Of a stretch of DNA of 64,000 nt, positions 47,401 through 59,002 are shown piece after piece. The notes below the pieces were generated by a model. That model worked only from the letters and a program-made list of their open reading frames with translations, was not told where the DNA came from and ran no database searches. Source of the DNA: Castanea sativa (Eukaryota > Streptophyta > Magnoliopsida > Fagales > Fagaceae); NCBI RefSeq assembly GCF_040712315.1, contig NC_134015.1:14466945-14530944 (forward strand). The letters run 5' to 3'. A program made the translations under genes and the position numbers. Position 1 is the first letter of the stretch, and every line of letters starts with the position of its first letter.

Positions 47401-47817
47401 AATAGGAATGGTGCCACTGATGTTGTTTGTGGCGAGAATTATACGCTGAAGGCTAGTAAGACGGGCAAACTCAGAAGGAATTTGACCAAAAAAAGAGTTG
47501 TTGTAAAGGTTTAGAGTTTTAAGGGAAGTAAGGTTGGAGAGCTGAGGGGGAATATTGCCAAAGAGCCCAAGACTGGTAAGGCTTAGTGATTGGACTTGTG
47601 TTCCATTGCTGGTGCAGTTCACACCAAACCATGTACAATGAGATGAACTAATGTTCCATCCATAGAGTGCATTCTGAGGATCAGAAACTAAGGATTTGAA
47701 AGCTAGAAGGGCTTCTCTGTCAGTGCTGGAGTCAATGCCTCCCACCATTATCATGCTGTAACTTGCAATGATTTGAAAGAGGGAGAGAAGAAGCAATAAG
47801 AAACGGAAATGCTTCAT
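44427..47817 (-). CDS. LRR receptor-like kinase, subfamily XII, non-RD (FLS2/EFR/Xa21 type)
   Basis: Two exons, 47817-45141 and 44851-44427, join as GYIAP|EYGLGG in frame (2677+425 bases, 1033 aa); the intron has GT/AG ends and the position conserved in this subfamily. A signal peptide (1 to about 20) and LRR N-cap (STDREALLAFKSL..HCTWFGVNC) precede 22 leucine-rich repeats (about 75-615). A transmembrane helix lies at about 650-672. Kinase features: GKGAFG at 714-719, Lys740, catalytic HCD (Asp844) in place of HRD, and DFG at 862. The non-RD form marks receptors for microbial patterns, so a plasma-membrane immune role is likely; the ligand cannot be told. A Ser/Asn run (974-986) from a trinucleotide repeat interrupts the C-lobe. 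Length is normal and no frame damage is seen. Confidence 0.95.
44568..44612 (-). repeat. Coding trinucleotide repeat (Ser6/Asn7) in the kinase
   Basis: Plus-strand (GTT)n followed by (GCT)n encodes SSSSSSNNNNNNN on the minus strand, in a loop of the kinase C-lobe between DYESVTRSSSTSCSIGG and ITLRSEECVAAM. Such runs are prone to length change. Confidence 0.95.
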
Positions 47818-48525
47818 ATTTTAATGTATGAAAGAACAATGTGTTCCCTCTCAGAACATAGGGACTAGAAATGTAGAAAATAATATTTGTGAACAAATGG
47901 TAGGCAATGTCTGTTCAACCATTGATAAGCGCGGAACCTTTATTTATTTTTCGTAAAAAGCAGAAGCAAGTAGACATAACTTAGTTATGATTATTGATAT
48001 TTTTCTTCCTAGCAAAAAATTGAATTTTCAAACTTCAGCTCGCATTTGACTTTGGATATTGAAAAGGGTTATTAGGACTAGTCAGAGCTCACGAGTCATG
48101 ATATTCTAGATGGATATCATTTGTTACACATAAGTAAACGGTAAACAACAAACATTGCATTTGAGTCAAGGTCGGTGTTTATTAGTGTCTGAGTCTTAGC
48201 AACTTTGGAAGTTACCGTTAGAATATTCTTTGTCTATTATTTTTCCAAATAGTTAGTACACTTCTCTTTTTAAAATGTAGGCAATATCCTGTAATTATAT
48301 ATTCACGGTCTCCTATTTGTCTTTTTATTGTATGGAATGAAACGGTAACAGTAAAAATTGTATATTACAAAAAACACGTAATGAAATTCTACAACTATAT
48401 GATATAAATCTAACTGAACAATCAACACATCTAAGTAAACCAGTTCTGCAATTATGAATCTATCATTTATAAAATATAGACAACCAACAAGTATGAATCT
48501 ACAATTCTGAATCTATATCATTGAA
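47818..48525. promoter_or_regulatory. Upstream region of the receptor kinase
   Basis: Presumed promoter on the minus strand. An AAATAAATAAAGG string near 47940-47955 could serve as a TATA element; not certain. A (T)TGAC-rich W-box cluster was not seen. Confidence 0.3.
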
Positions 48526-48529
48526 TAAA

Positions 48530-48605
48530 AATCAATTCAAATCTCATTTACACCAAAAATCAAATAGTATATTGGCTTGATGATAAAAAGCAATCATCAT
48601 AGAAT
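48530..48605 (+). mobile_element. SINE fragment
   Basis: 'atctcatttacaccaaaaatcaa' and 'tattggcttgatgataaaaagcaatcatca' match the body of the SINE at 19525-19647. The tRNA-like head is missing. Confidence 0.6.
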
Positions 48606-48858
48606 GGATTTTATAGATTCAAATCAAATCATGTATATATTTATATACATGTATAATAATTATGTCAGACTGTGAGTTATATCACCCCACTTCAAAACAA
48701 TTGGTATCGAGAAAGACACATTCAAGTCTTTAATGGCATTTGACGTCACGCCGTGCAGGCCTATTTTTAAAGCATTTATATGGAGCCAAATTGTGCTCCC
48801 CCTCCCCTAACAATCTCCCCTTATGATGATGTTTGTGCGACTCAAACCTATAACATTA

Positions 48859-49500
48859 GCTCTGATACCACTTATCGAGTTTAAATTAGCCCCAATTAAA
48901 TTAACCAATAATCCAAGTTGATTACTTAGTCTAATTACATGTAATATTCAATTAAGGCACGTACAATGAAAGATAAATTGACATGGCGATATGGTCATGA
49001 TGAGGAAAACCTCAACTAGAAATACCACTCTTGAAGAATACACTAATAAGGTTAAGGTTACAAGTACAAATAATTTTACCCAATCCTAAATAGCTACCTA
49101 TTGTAGAACCTATTGATCCCATCTCTGCTCCAACCTACTTGAATTTTTATCTTAGTAGACTTCCTTGGTTGCGCAGATCTACTAATCGACGTGACTAACT
49201 TCATCACAGCAACAACTTGATTGCAGTAGTATAACTTTGCTTGGTAGAGAACCATTGCCATAACAAAAACATTAATAAGATATTCAATGGTTGGTGCTGG
49301 AAACTTTGCTTGGTAGAGAACCGTTGGTTGACAAAAATCATAGCAATATGGAGGCTAGGGTTTCTCTCTAAAAGCCTTAGGATTCTGGTCTCTACAACCT
49401 TATTTAAAATATGATTTAGTGGGCTTTTATATAAGCTCTCTATTAAGGATACAAAAACTCATAATTACAGTCAAATTAAGACAACATCTGCTGAGGCTCT
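48859..49500 (-). mobile_element. LTR retrotransposon remnant (primer site and LTR promoter)
   Basis: On the minus strand a TGGTATCAGAGC primer-binding motif is at 48870-48859, directly downstream of sequence that looks like an LTR: a TATATAA box at about 49434 followed by a transcribed-type leader. The LTR start, a second LTR and coding regions were not found, so the borders are approximate. Confidence 0.45.
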
Positions 49501-50545
49501 TTTTTTCATGTCACATGACATTATTTCATTGGCAATCTATGCCACATCAACATTATCATTGATTTTGGGTAAATCTCCTTTAAAACCCAAAAATGCCCAT
49601 ATTTTATTCAACTTCAAGGATTGAGCTCACATGGCCCACAAGATCTTCACTTCAAGAGGCGGATTCATGGTCCGCATTTCCTCTTCATCAATTGGGTTCA
49701 TAATCCACGACATCCTCAATATCAATATATGAATCGGGCTCAAGCAATGAATCAAAGTTCATGGCCAATATTATCTCTCTCATACTCATGGAAAGCAGCT
49801 TTTCCAATGAAAGCCCATATTTACACAAAACGACATCAGTGCCCATGACATGTTATCTCATCAATTCCCACGGTAAGCCATCTCATCTTCAGCTCATGAT
49901 TTAAGCTCATTAGTCTCTATGGGAAAACTTTGGAAGTCATGGTTTGGAGGACCAAGAAGTATGTTTAGTAAAACTCCAGTGGTTGAAAGTCGATAAAAGA
50001 AACATGTTGCTTAACATGTCTTCTCCAACTCCCTAAATTCTAACGGGTTAGTGTGTAGCGAATAACATCTGGTAAGCCTCTCTTATCACATAACACTTAA
50101 AATGATAAAACTCCTCATTATTCTTTACCTAAAGCTTAATACCCATCATATAACAATTACTCAAAAGCTCTAGCCATCTAAATCTTGACCAAGTAACTAT
50201 TCATTCAATCTCTAGTTGTTTTCATACGAATTTAGAAACCTAATCATATTATTTCACATAAACTACATTACTATTTTCAACTAAAATCCAACTCAAACAC
50301 ATGGCTAAATTTAATTGACTATCTTTAATCTCCAAATATAAAATATTCACGATATCTTTGATGTCCAGTTTCAATCTGCCATAATCTCAAACCTGATTGA
50401 GCATTAAATGTAAGGTCAACCCAAATATTCTCCATCCAGCTACCTAAGCAGAGCATTAAATGATTTTTTTGCTCACTAAGATTAAGTCACAACACAATGA
50501 GACTCGACTAAATCTCTAAATATTCATTGAATATTAATCAATCAT
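49501..50545. other. Intergenic DNA, no supported gene
   Basis: Possibly more of the LTR (U3 side) up to about 50 kb. The 75-codon frame at 49621-49848 has no recognisable motif. Confidence 0.4.
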
Positions 50546-50547
50546 TT

Positions 50548-50715
50548 GACCACTGCGCACCCTTGGTGTGGTAATCACTCTACAAATATAAATGCTTGTG
50601 GGGTATGAGGGCAAGGGTCGGGGTTCAAGTTTTCAGAAGAGAGCTTCACACATATATACACTTAGATTATATTAGATTAGACTAGAGTAAAAATTTTATT
50701 TTATATAAAAAAAAT
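50548..50715 (+). mobile_element. tRNA-derived SINE, second family
   Basis: 'cttggtgtggtaatcactc' (box A-like), 'gcttgtggggtatgagggcaagggtc', then 'ggggttcaagttttc' (box B-like) and 'gagagcttcacacatatatacacttagatta', ending in an A-rich tail. This layout is typical of plant tRNA-related SINEs. Target duplication not resolved. Confidence 0.65.
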
Positions 50716-51461
50716 AATAAAAAAATCAATTATTTGATTACTTACTAAAAATGTATAGTAATAGAATCATGGAAATACTCAAATTAAAAAACATTTCAAG
50801 CAAATCACTAGCAGTGTGTTTAGTACTTGACACATGGCTGAAATTGACATCCCCAACCCTTTAATGCTCAATCCCAACAACCATCTGTTATACCCAAAAC
50901 AACAAGATACCACTAAAAAAGATCTTACCATTTTCAATCATAATCCATGAAATAAATGTTGAATATTCTTCCCAACTAACTCCAGTCTCCAAGCAATAGC
51001 TGTCTTATGATAGCTGTGACAACTTTTTTAGACTACTTTGACAGTTGTTTCAGAACAGATGTGACAGCTGGTCCAACAACCTTGAAATTACAATTTTCCC
51101 TTTTTTGGCTAAAATCAAAACCAACTAAAGAAACTACTCTTAATTTCTTTGCTAAAAATCTTTCTTTATTTGTTGGTCTTTCTTCTAGCTTGATTTGATT
51201 TAGTTTCAAACTTGGCTCTATATAAAGAGGACCAAGCTAAAGCCTTAAGGACACCATTCCATACCCCCGCGACCCATCTTATACCCATTCTCTCATCTTC
51301 CATATTCTAAAAATCATCTATCTTGTTGCCCATATCTCCAAATACCTAAACACATCTGTCTCTTTACTTCTCTTACAACATCTCTTCTCTTAGAAAGCAA
51401 TATAAGTCATCACCATACCTCATATTATCCATTACAACCCCTCCAGCAACTATAATCTCAT
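50716..51461. other. AT-rich intergenic DNA, no gene seen
   Basis: Only a chance frame at 51007-51198. Confidence 0.5.
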
Positions 51462-51469
51462 ATCTTTAC

Positions 51470-52606
51470 CAATGTTATGAATACCGTTTCGGACCCCGTT
51501 TTGGTTTGTCCATTGGAACGAAATGTTTCGGTACCGACTTATTTTGGCGTACCATTTTAGGGTGTTTCGGAGTTACCGCTATTTTATAATAAAAATATAT
51601 ATATTATTAATAAAAAAAGACCCATATAAATTATAAGGGTTTTAAAGAAGTTATAAATACATATTTCAACTAATATATTATCTTTAAGCCCAAATAATAA
51701 TAATAATAATAATAAGTATCAGTTCAATCATTTATTATTAGAGAGTTTCAACTTATGGCGCCTGCTCTTGATGATAGCTCTTTATCATCAAACCAAGATA
51801 CCAATCAGTTTTTGGTATAGGCAGGGATTGAACTCCAGATCTCTTATTTAACCATCAAAGACTTTATCAGTTGAACTAACTAAAACCCACAATTCAATCA
51901 TTTATTAAATATAATAAGAGTAATAATATGAAAAAAAAATAGATGTTAATATTAGTAGGTGAAACAGTGGAAGAGGGTTAAGATTGGAACATTCTATTTT
52001 TATTGCTAGTCTTGTGGGGCTCACAAAAATATAACAAAGGAAAAAATCAAATTTTAAAACACAAGTGACGAGAGAAGAGTATCACGTGGCTGGCAAAACA
52101 AACAAAAAATTCAAAATAAAGGACAAGCATTTAAGGAAGAGCAAGGAGGCTGACAAACAGTCAAATACATTACCATTTACCTGTACAGCACAGTGAGCAC
52201 ACAAATAAAAAACGAAAGGGAGATTGGCAGGACTGAAACCCACCATAAGAAAAAAAAAATGAATAAAGAAGATGGGTTCGAAACCCACCAGAAGAAGAAG
52301 GAAAAAAAAACAAGAAGAAGGGTCTGAAACCCAGAAGAAGAAAAAAGAAGAAAAAAAGAAGAAGAAGGGCCCGAAACGTAAAAGAGGAAGAAAGAAGAGG
52401 TAGGATTTTTTTTTTAAAGCTAAAATCTGGTACCGGCCGAAATATGTATTTCGGCCGAAATTAGCTGGAATGGCTAGAACACCCCGAAATAGGCTGGAAT
52501 TTGACTTGAGGTGGAATTAGGGGTATTATGGTACCGGCTTTTATGCCGGTACGAAATATTCCGTCCGTTCTGGCTAGAATGGAATGGAATGGAATTAATA
52601 ACAATG
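51470..52606. mobile_element. hAT-type non-autonomous element, 1.1 kb, with nested SINE
   Basis: Ends are CAATGTTATGAATACC and, read inward on the right, CATTGTTATTAATTCC (13 of 16 matching). An exact 8-bp duplication, ATCTTTAC, flanks it at 51462-51469 and 52607-52614, the hAT signature. Subterminal regions are rich in 'cggtacc' and 'tttcgg' motifs on both sides (ggtaccggccgaaat, ttatgccggtacgaaat), resembling arrays of transposase sites. No transposase is encoded. A SINE is nested at 51738-51892. Confidence 0.85.
51738..51892 (-). mobile_element. tRNA-derived SINE nested in the hAT element
   Basis: On the minus strand: TTAGTTCAACTGATAAAGTC (box A-like), GAGTTCAATCCCTGCC (box B-like), then the family body with 'ggtttgatgataaagagctatcatcaag'. 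A perfect 15-bp target duplication, TTCAATCATTTATTA, lies at 51723-51737 and 51893-51907, so the insertion is fairly young and complete. Confidence 0.88.
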
Positions 52607-52614
52607 ATCTTTAC

Positions 52615-52900
52615 TATCTTTAACCTATATACCTCTCACAATTCCATATATCTTACAAATTCATTCCTCACTAAATATCCATACATACTACCTATATCTT
52701 TAAACTCTATAACTCACAAAGAATCTATATACAAATTACATATCTCACAAAATACCCATACATATTTCTCATACATTTTACAAATTACAACTTTCACAAA
52801 TTATCCATACATATTACTCATATATATTACAAACCCATCTCTCACCTAGCATCCATACTTATCATCCATGCATATTACAAACACTGTATCCCACAACGCA
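52615..52900. repeat. Irregular short repeats (cata/ttacaaa-rich)
   Basis: Recurring 'tccatacatatta' and 'ctcacaaa' strings at uneven spacing; a decayed low-complexity array. Confidence 0.5.
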
Positions 52901-55900
52901 TCTATATCTTTTACCATCTCCATACTTCTTAAGAGATATCAAACATTCATACTAAAAGCCTTTGTCATAGAAGGCATAAACTTATAATACTAAAGCCCTT
53001 CTCCTAGAAGTCACAAAGACCTCATATTAAAGCTCTTCTCATGGAATGCACAAACCTATCTTACTAAAGTCCTTCTCATGGAAGACAATACTATTCATAA
53101 CTTCAATAATAACTAAAAGAGTATTATTAAGGAAAAATTATTTTAAGTGCATGATAAGGGAGACTAACTTAACTAGCCTTTGCACATAGCTAGACATATT
53201 CTCTATCCCTTCAATTGTACCCATTTTTTCTCTTCAATCTTGAAGTTATCATGGCATACTATCTCTTCATTCCTAGTGTCAAGCTCCTGGAATAATATCA
53301 GCTCACTGATACTATATAGCTAGAGCTATAAATCATACAAAGATAAGTGATTATGTTTTCACATCTCTAAATTTACATTATTTAGTGCATGATTACTTCA
53401 CCTTTAAATACAAATTACTTTAATATTACATAACTATTTAATAAACACGATTTTACTAGTGTTTCACTAATCAACACATATACTAATAAATTGAACATGC
53501 ATTATTTGAACATAGACCATAGTTGAACATAAACTATTTGACTTACATTATTTTGGACTCGTCCCATTGCTAGATATACATCATTATGATCTTTAGCTCA
53601 TCATTCAATCAAAATATTTCGCTAAAAATACATATTACTTTATTTTAGTAATTATTGCAACCATTAATCAAAGCTATTAAATTAAGCATATATTATTTAT
53701 TTATTAACCATTATCATGATTCTTAGACTTTGGATTTTACTCATTTTGTAGGCCTAAAAATTCAGTGGAAGCTCTTAGACTATGCGGCCCAATGTCGAGG
53801 TCTGAACTTGACTCCCTAGCAAGGTCACCATTCTAGTCGACTGCAGAGTTGTCAACATTTTATTGCATTGATAATTGATTTTATTCCATGGTACAAGTGT
53901 GAAGCGTACGGTAATTCCATGTAATCAGTAACAATTTTACAACAAAATTAGCTGAGACATACAATGCAATGCACTATCGGCGAAAATGCACACTAGTGAG
54001 CGTATGCAGTTACAAGATGTGTCAGATTAAAATCAGAGATTAACTACTCCTTTTGACTTCTCATATCTGTCGTGTATCCTCTTTAATTACAGCTTTGACT
54101 TATGTAACCAGGAGCTACTTTATTTCCTAATCGTTAAAGATTATAAATAGGCTTGCTATGTAAGAGTACAATCAGTTTTTTATATGAATTTAATTTAGTT
54201 TTAGACCTGGACAAAAACTTTGTTTTTCCAGTGTCTTTGTAATTCCAGCTTTTAATTCTTAATTTTAATGCAATTCTAGTTCAAGTTCTCAATCAATTGA
54301 TCTCGATTCCCATAAAAAAATATGGTATTGCATGGAAGTAAATTAATTTTTCACACCAATCAGAGGGATATATGTGTTCAAGGTAGAACTCTAATTTAGA
54401 TACACCAAACTCTAGAAGACTATTTGCATTAATCGAAGAAGACCTTTTTTTTTTTTCTAGGTTCATACTTATCTCTGCATTGATTGAGGCCAGTCCGACA
54501 AAGTCGGCACCTAAAATCAAATATACACAAAATTTTCTCCATCTCTAGAAAATATTTTCCAACCACCGTCACCGAGGCTATTAATGACCATCTACCTCTC
54601 TTCTTCAAGCTATGAATGACAGCAACCACAAGGCTGGCAAGTGGCAATAATATGCAGTTACGTTATATTCATATTACTGGTTATTACAAGCTTGAGCAAC
54701 AATATCGCTCTACTTAAAGTATTCAATATGCTAATAGTATGGTCCACCCAAATAAGAAACAAGTGGTTGTGCACCCAAAAAAAAAAAAACCCCAACATCT
54801 TCAACCAAATTTAGAATCTACAAATCTAGATCAGCAAGTGATATTGAGGTGGTATCAAAATTTAATAAAGTTCGATCAATCAACCTATAGTTAAATTTTC
54901 TATCAAGGAAGCAAATTCGGCAGGTCTTAAGTAGATTCTTGTGTAGTGTCTTGTGTCTTTAATCATAATCTTCAAAACGCTTTTAGACACTATAACTAAG
55001 ACTCAAAATACATCATAAAGTGTATTTTGAATCAGATTATCCAACACCTAAAAATATGATCCCTAGCAAATTTTTTATTTAATTTTATACTCGATTTTTT
55101 ATTTAATTCTCTATTTATATCGATTAACATTTTATAATTTAATTTTTCTTTCAATCTTGCCTTTTAATTTTTCCTTTTAGACTAAATCCCTATATGTCTT
55201 ACTTAGGTAAATGCCAAGTAGATTTTTAAAAGAATCTAAGAATAACAACTCTTACATTCGAGGGGGAAAAAAAAGGAATCAGAAAAAGAATGGAAAATAA
55301 ACAAAAATGAAAATCACAACAAATGGATTAATTCAATCCTAAAAGATTTTGAGATGTCATGATTAGAATTTTGATAAATTATACTATACCCCCTCAAGGT
55401 TTGGGAGATGTCAGAAACCTCGTTTCATTTTTGTAAACAACATTTCATCATTTAAGTAAATGTTCAATAACCATTTACTTGCCATTATTAATTAGTCAAG
55501 ATACAAAATTTTCAAATTAAAATCTCATTTATAAAATAACCTCAAATAGTGTTTATTATGCATATTTTTTTAATTAGGTTATATGATAAGAAAAATCATG
55601 AAAAATAAAAAAAAGTAATAAACTCAGAGTCTAAGTGTCATTCTTATTACTAGAGGAGGTTTCTAATCATTTTCAAAATGTCAAATAAAGTTAGTATAAT
55701 TTGCCTTTAAAATTTTAAATTACAATATTCATTCAAGAAGATGAAACAAACAAAGCCTCGACATTTTGTTTTCCTTTTCATTCAATTATATTTAGGTAAA
55801 TTATGTTTTTGGTCCCCAAAATTTAGGCTGTGTCAATTTAGTTTATAATGTTTCATTATTTTTTTACTCCCTAACCTTTTAGGGTTAAAGCTCGTATACT

Positions 55901-56850
55901 TTAACAAATGTTTAACTTTTTGTTAGAATCCTAGTGTGTGGCATATTTCATGCCAAGGTGTTCAAGTAAGCTATCATGCAAATACCTTGTATTTTTGTGT
56001 TTTGTGAGTATATGTGTATGTAATTGGGTTGAGGGTTAATGCATCTAAATTGAAGTTGTACAAGATGGAGTTTCGATCAAGAAAAATGGAGAACCTTTCT
56101 GGCAAAATGGCACATGACAGCATTTTGAAAAGCATTTGAGGCCATGATCTCATGAGACTCGGTCAACCAAAATGGTCAAAACATGAGAGAATTTTGTTAC
56201 AAACTCTTCTACTGTTTCAACTTTTTCCTAGCCTGTGTGTACCTCATTTTCAAAGAAATCAAACCCTAATTCCCTTCTAAAGGTTGAGAGAAACCCGATG
56301 AATATTGAAAGAAACGGTATCAATTCTCTCCACCTTCTCCCTCTTACTTACCATTGCCAAATTTTTGAGAGGAAATAGTACCCATCACTACCTCTTAGTT
56401 GTGAGTATTGGTGGAGTCTTGGGAAGCATTGGAGCACCACATAATCAGCCATGGTGACTTGAAGTTGCAGTTGGAGCTCAATTGCTAATTCAGATACTAG
56501 AGTAGAGAAAGGACTTGCGGATTCAGTTGCGAGTAAGAACTTGAATGTCTTGTGTACATCTTTACTACAATACATGAAGGGTTCTGTAAGTAAGTTGTAT
56601 TGCAACTATCTATTCTAGTGGATCATTTTCGGCAGTGAGGTTGTGAAGAGGTTTTTACCCTTGTTACTTAGATTTTTTCTTCACTAACACTTCAATGTGT
56701 TATGAGTGTTTACTTTTCTGTGTTTGTGTTGATTTTTATGTTATTTGTTTAATCATGTACACAATTGGACCATAAATTGATAGATTAGCCTAAAATTAAA
56801 ATTAGTTGTAATTGTAATTAATTTGGGTTCTAAATCATAATTAAAGTCAA
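52901..56850. other. AT-rich intergenic DNA, no supported gene
   Basis: Frames are short and overlap on both strands (54293-54647, 56348-56605). No recognisable protein motif, RNA gene or bounded element. Confidence 0.5.
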
Positions 56851-56851
56851 A

Positions 56852-57092
56852 TTTGTTGTCTTACTTTTCAATATGGGCAATTTAATTATCCTATTGTCTT
56901 GTCAAATTTTTCACTTGTACACCTATAATGATGAGTTTTTTTGGACTGACTAAATATTTAGAACTAATGAGTTTGTTGTCTTACTTTTCAATATGGGCCA
57001 TTTAATTATCCCATCGTCATGTCAAATTTTTCACTTGGAAAACCTAAAATGATGAGTATTTTTTGGACTAACTAAATATTTAGAACTAATGA
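56852..57092 (+). repeat. 120-bp tandem duplication
   Basis: 'tttgttgtcttacttttcaatatgggc' starts at 56852 and 56972, and both units end 'actaaatatttagaactaatga'. Roughly nine tenths identical by eye. Confidence 0.9.
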
Positions 57093-57790
57093 CTAATTAA
57101 TCCAATACTCTAACAGAGACCCTTTTGAATATACACCGTTGTCAGTTTCTTTAAAACCTTCTCCCATTTTTTCGTGTATGTATGTTAAAAAAACTTAGTA
57201 TTCTAAAAAAAAAATCAATACTCTGAGAGGAATCGTCATTCTCCTTATATGATAGCAGGTCACGTTTTTAAATTTATTATAAGACCCATCATTTATGTGA
57301 GATGAGAAAAAATTACTTCCAACTTATTAAATAATTTCTCACATAAGTATCTAAATTCAATCATTAAATACAAATATATTTTTTTAGCAATATAAAGAAG
57401 AATTTTAACAGCTGGATAAAGCGCATTAGCTATATTTGTTCATTTAACGAAAACTTGTTTTGTTCACTAGTATTTATATGACCACACAATGATTTCTATA
57501 TATTTTTTCTTTTGTAATGTCCACAAAGCTAGAGAAATGGAGTACACGAATATATATGTATGTTTGACATATTCCAATTTCCAATCATACTTTGATCAAG
57601 GGGGAGGCGAGCATATTGACTCCGTCAAACAGTTTAATTAGTCAAAAGGGAATTCAAAACTAGGAAAGTTCCTACATTAGGTATTTTCTTTTTCTTTTCT
57701 AATGTAATTTTCCTTCTTATGTTTGACAAGTCCAAAATTCATAGAGGGGAATAAAAGAAAGAAAAAAAAAAATTAAAGTTCCAAAACCAT
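57093..57790. promoter_or_regulatory. Upstream region of the RALF-like gene
   Basis: AT-rich with no gene; presumed promoter of the following peptide gene. Confidence 0.4.
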
Positions 57791-57795
57791 CCCTC

Positions 57796-57803
57796 TATTT
57801 AAG
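57796..57803 (+). promoter_or_regulatory. Possible TATA box (TATTTAAG)
   Basis: It lies 102 bases upstream of the peptide start codon, allowing a 5' leader of about 70 bases. Confidence 0.45.
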
Positions 57804-57904
57804 TACCTAGCTATTCTTCTAAAACTATCAATTCTCATCCTCACTATACCTCTAATAACCTTGAGCTTCTGCTCCCTTCATCTTATAATATCAGTATAGA
57901 AAAC

Positions 57905-58389
57905 ATGTCCTCCACGGCCTTCAAAGTGTTGGCAATGACTATTATTTTAGCATTGGTGTTGCTCGTGTCCACTAGTGCAATAACTTATGATGCAACACCA
58001 ACTTTCAAACTCGGTTTGTAGAAACCCTACTTGTATTGTTTTAATTAATTTTATGTTGCGCCGTACTGTACATCTTTTGCTATATAAGACTATTATTACT
58101 TTGAATATTCCTTCTTTGCTTTCATTGAAGCTTATATGAAATCTTACTTTCCCAAACTCTTTTACTCTTCTCATAATAAGAGTGCATGATTTAAGTCATG
58201 AACTTTGCCATATATACATATATGATATATGGTTAGTAAGAATTAAGCTTGATCAAAAGCATTGTAATTATCTTCTAGCAAATCATAGATGCATATATGG
58301 TTTCCATGTTGCAGGACGAAGACTTCTTGCTGAAGATAATAAATATATATCTTATGGAGGCGGAGGCTACCAGGCACCAACGCACCCAT
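57905..58389 (+). CDS. Small secreted RALF-like peptide precursor lacking cysteines
   Basis: Two exons, 57905-58013 and 58315-58389, flank a 301-bp intron (GTTTGT...TTGCAG) and give 61 aa. Residues 1 to about 25 are a clear signal peptide with a VLAMTIILALVLLV core and a likely cut after VSTSA. A short spacer leads to GRRLLAEDNKYISYG (37-51) and the end GGGYQAPTHP. In RALF hormones a dibasic RR(I/L)L site is cut by the S1P protease and is followed closely by YISY, the segment that contacts FERONIA-family/LLG receptors; both are here at the right spacing. The four cysteines and the rest of canonical RALF are absent. Most RALF genes lack introns, so chance similarity is possible. Open frame, splice consensus and TATA support a real gene; its role is unproven. 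Confidence 0.72.
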
Positions 58390-59002
58390 AATTGCTGAGA
58401 GAGGATAGAAGAGTATCATCAGCTGATTCCTTGGAGGCAAAAGATCTATGTTACCTACCATTAGTTTCTATTTTTTTTTAATAATTGATAATTCTATGTT
58501 ATCTACTATTTGAAGACAAGTCATCAGATATGTATATGCATGCTAATGCTATGCTATGTTTGATGCCTAAATTAAATAAGATATCATTAGGGTCTCTGAT
58601 CATAGTATGCAAAAAATACGTTTGAATAAGATGTACTCATACGTGAGGACTGTGGCACTGTAATTACTTGAATATTAAAGTGAATCAATACAAAGTTAAA
58701 TAAATTAAATGTGAAATTTTACAATTAACTATTGGAATAAATGAGGTTATTCAAAGGAAATATTCCCTCTACATTTTCTTTTTTGGATTCATCTTGATTC
58801 AATACAGAAGATGCTGGTCAATGAGCGTGAAATTTTCTTTACGTGCTTGTGGTTGTGCATCCTACACATAAATGTTGAGAGTTTAATGAAATAGGTTGAT
58901 TATGAAAGACAAAGTAATGATAGTAACTAGTCGAGATTAGCGAGAATCATTGGTGCCCTACTCCTAAAGCACTTACATATATACACACACATGAATACAT
59001 TA
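58390..59002. other. 3' flank of the RALF-like gene
   Basis: Probably includes its 3' untranslated region. Otherwise AT-rich with no gene. Confidence 0.5.
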
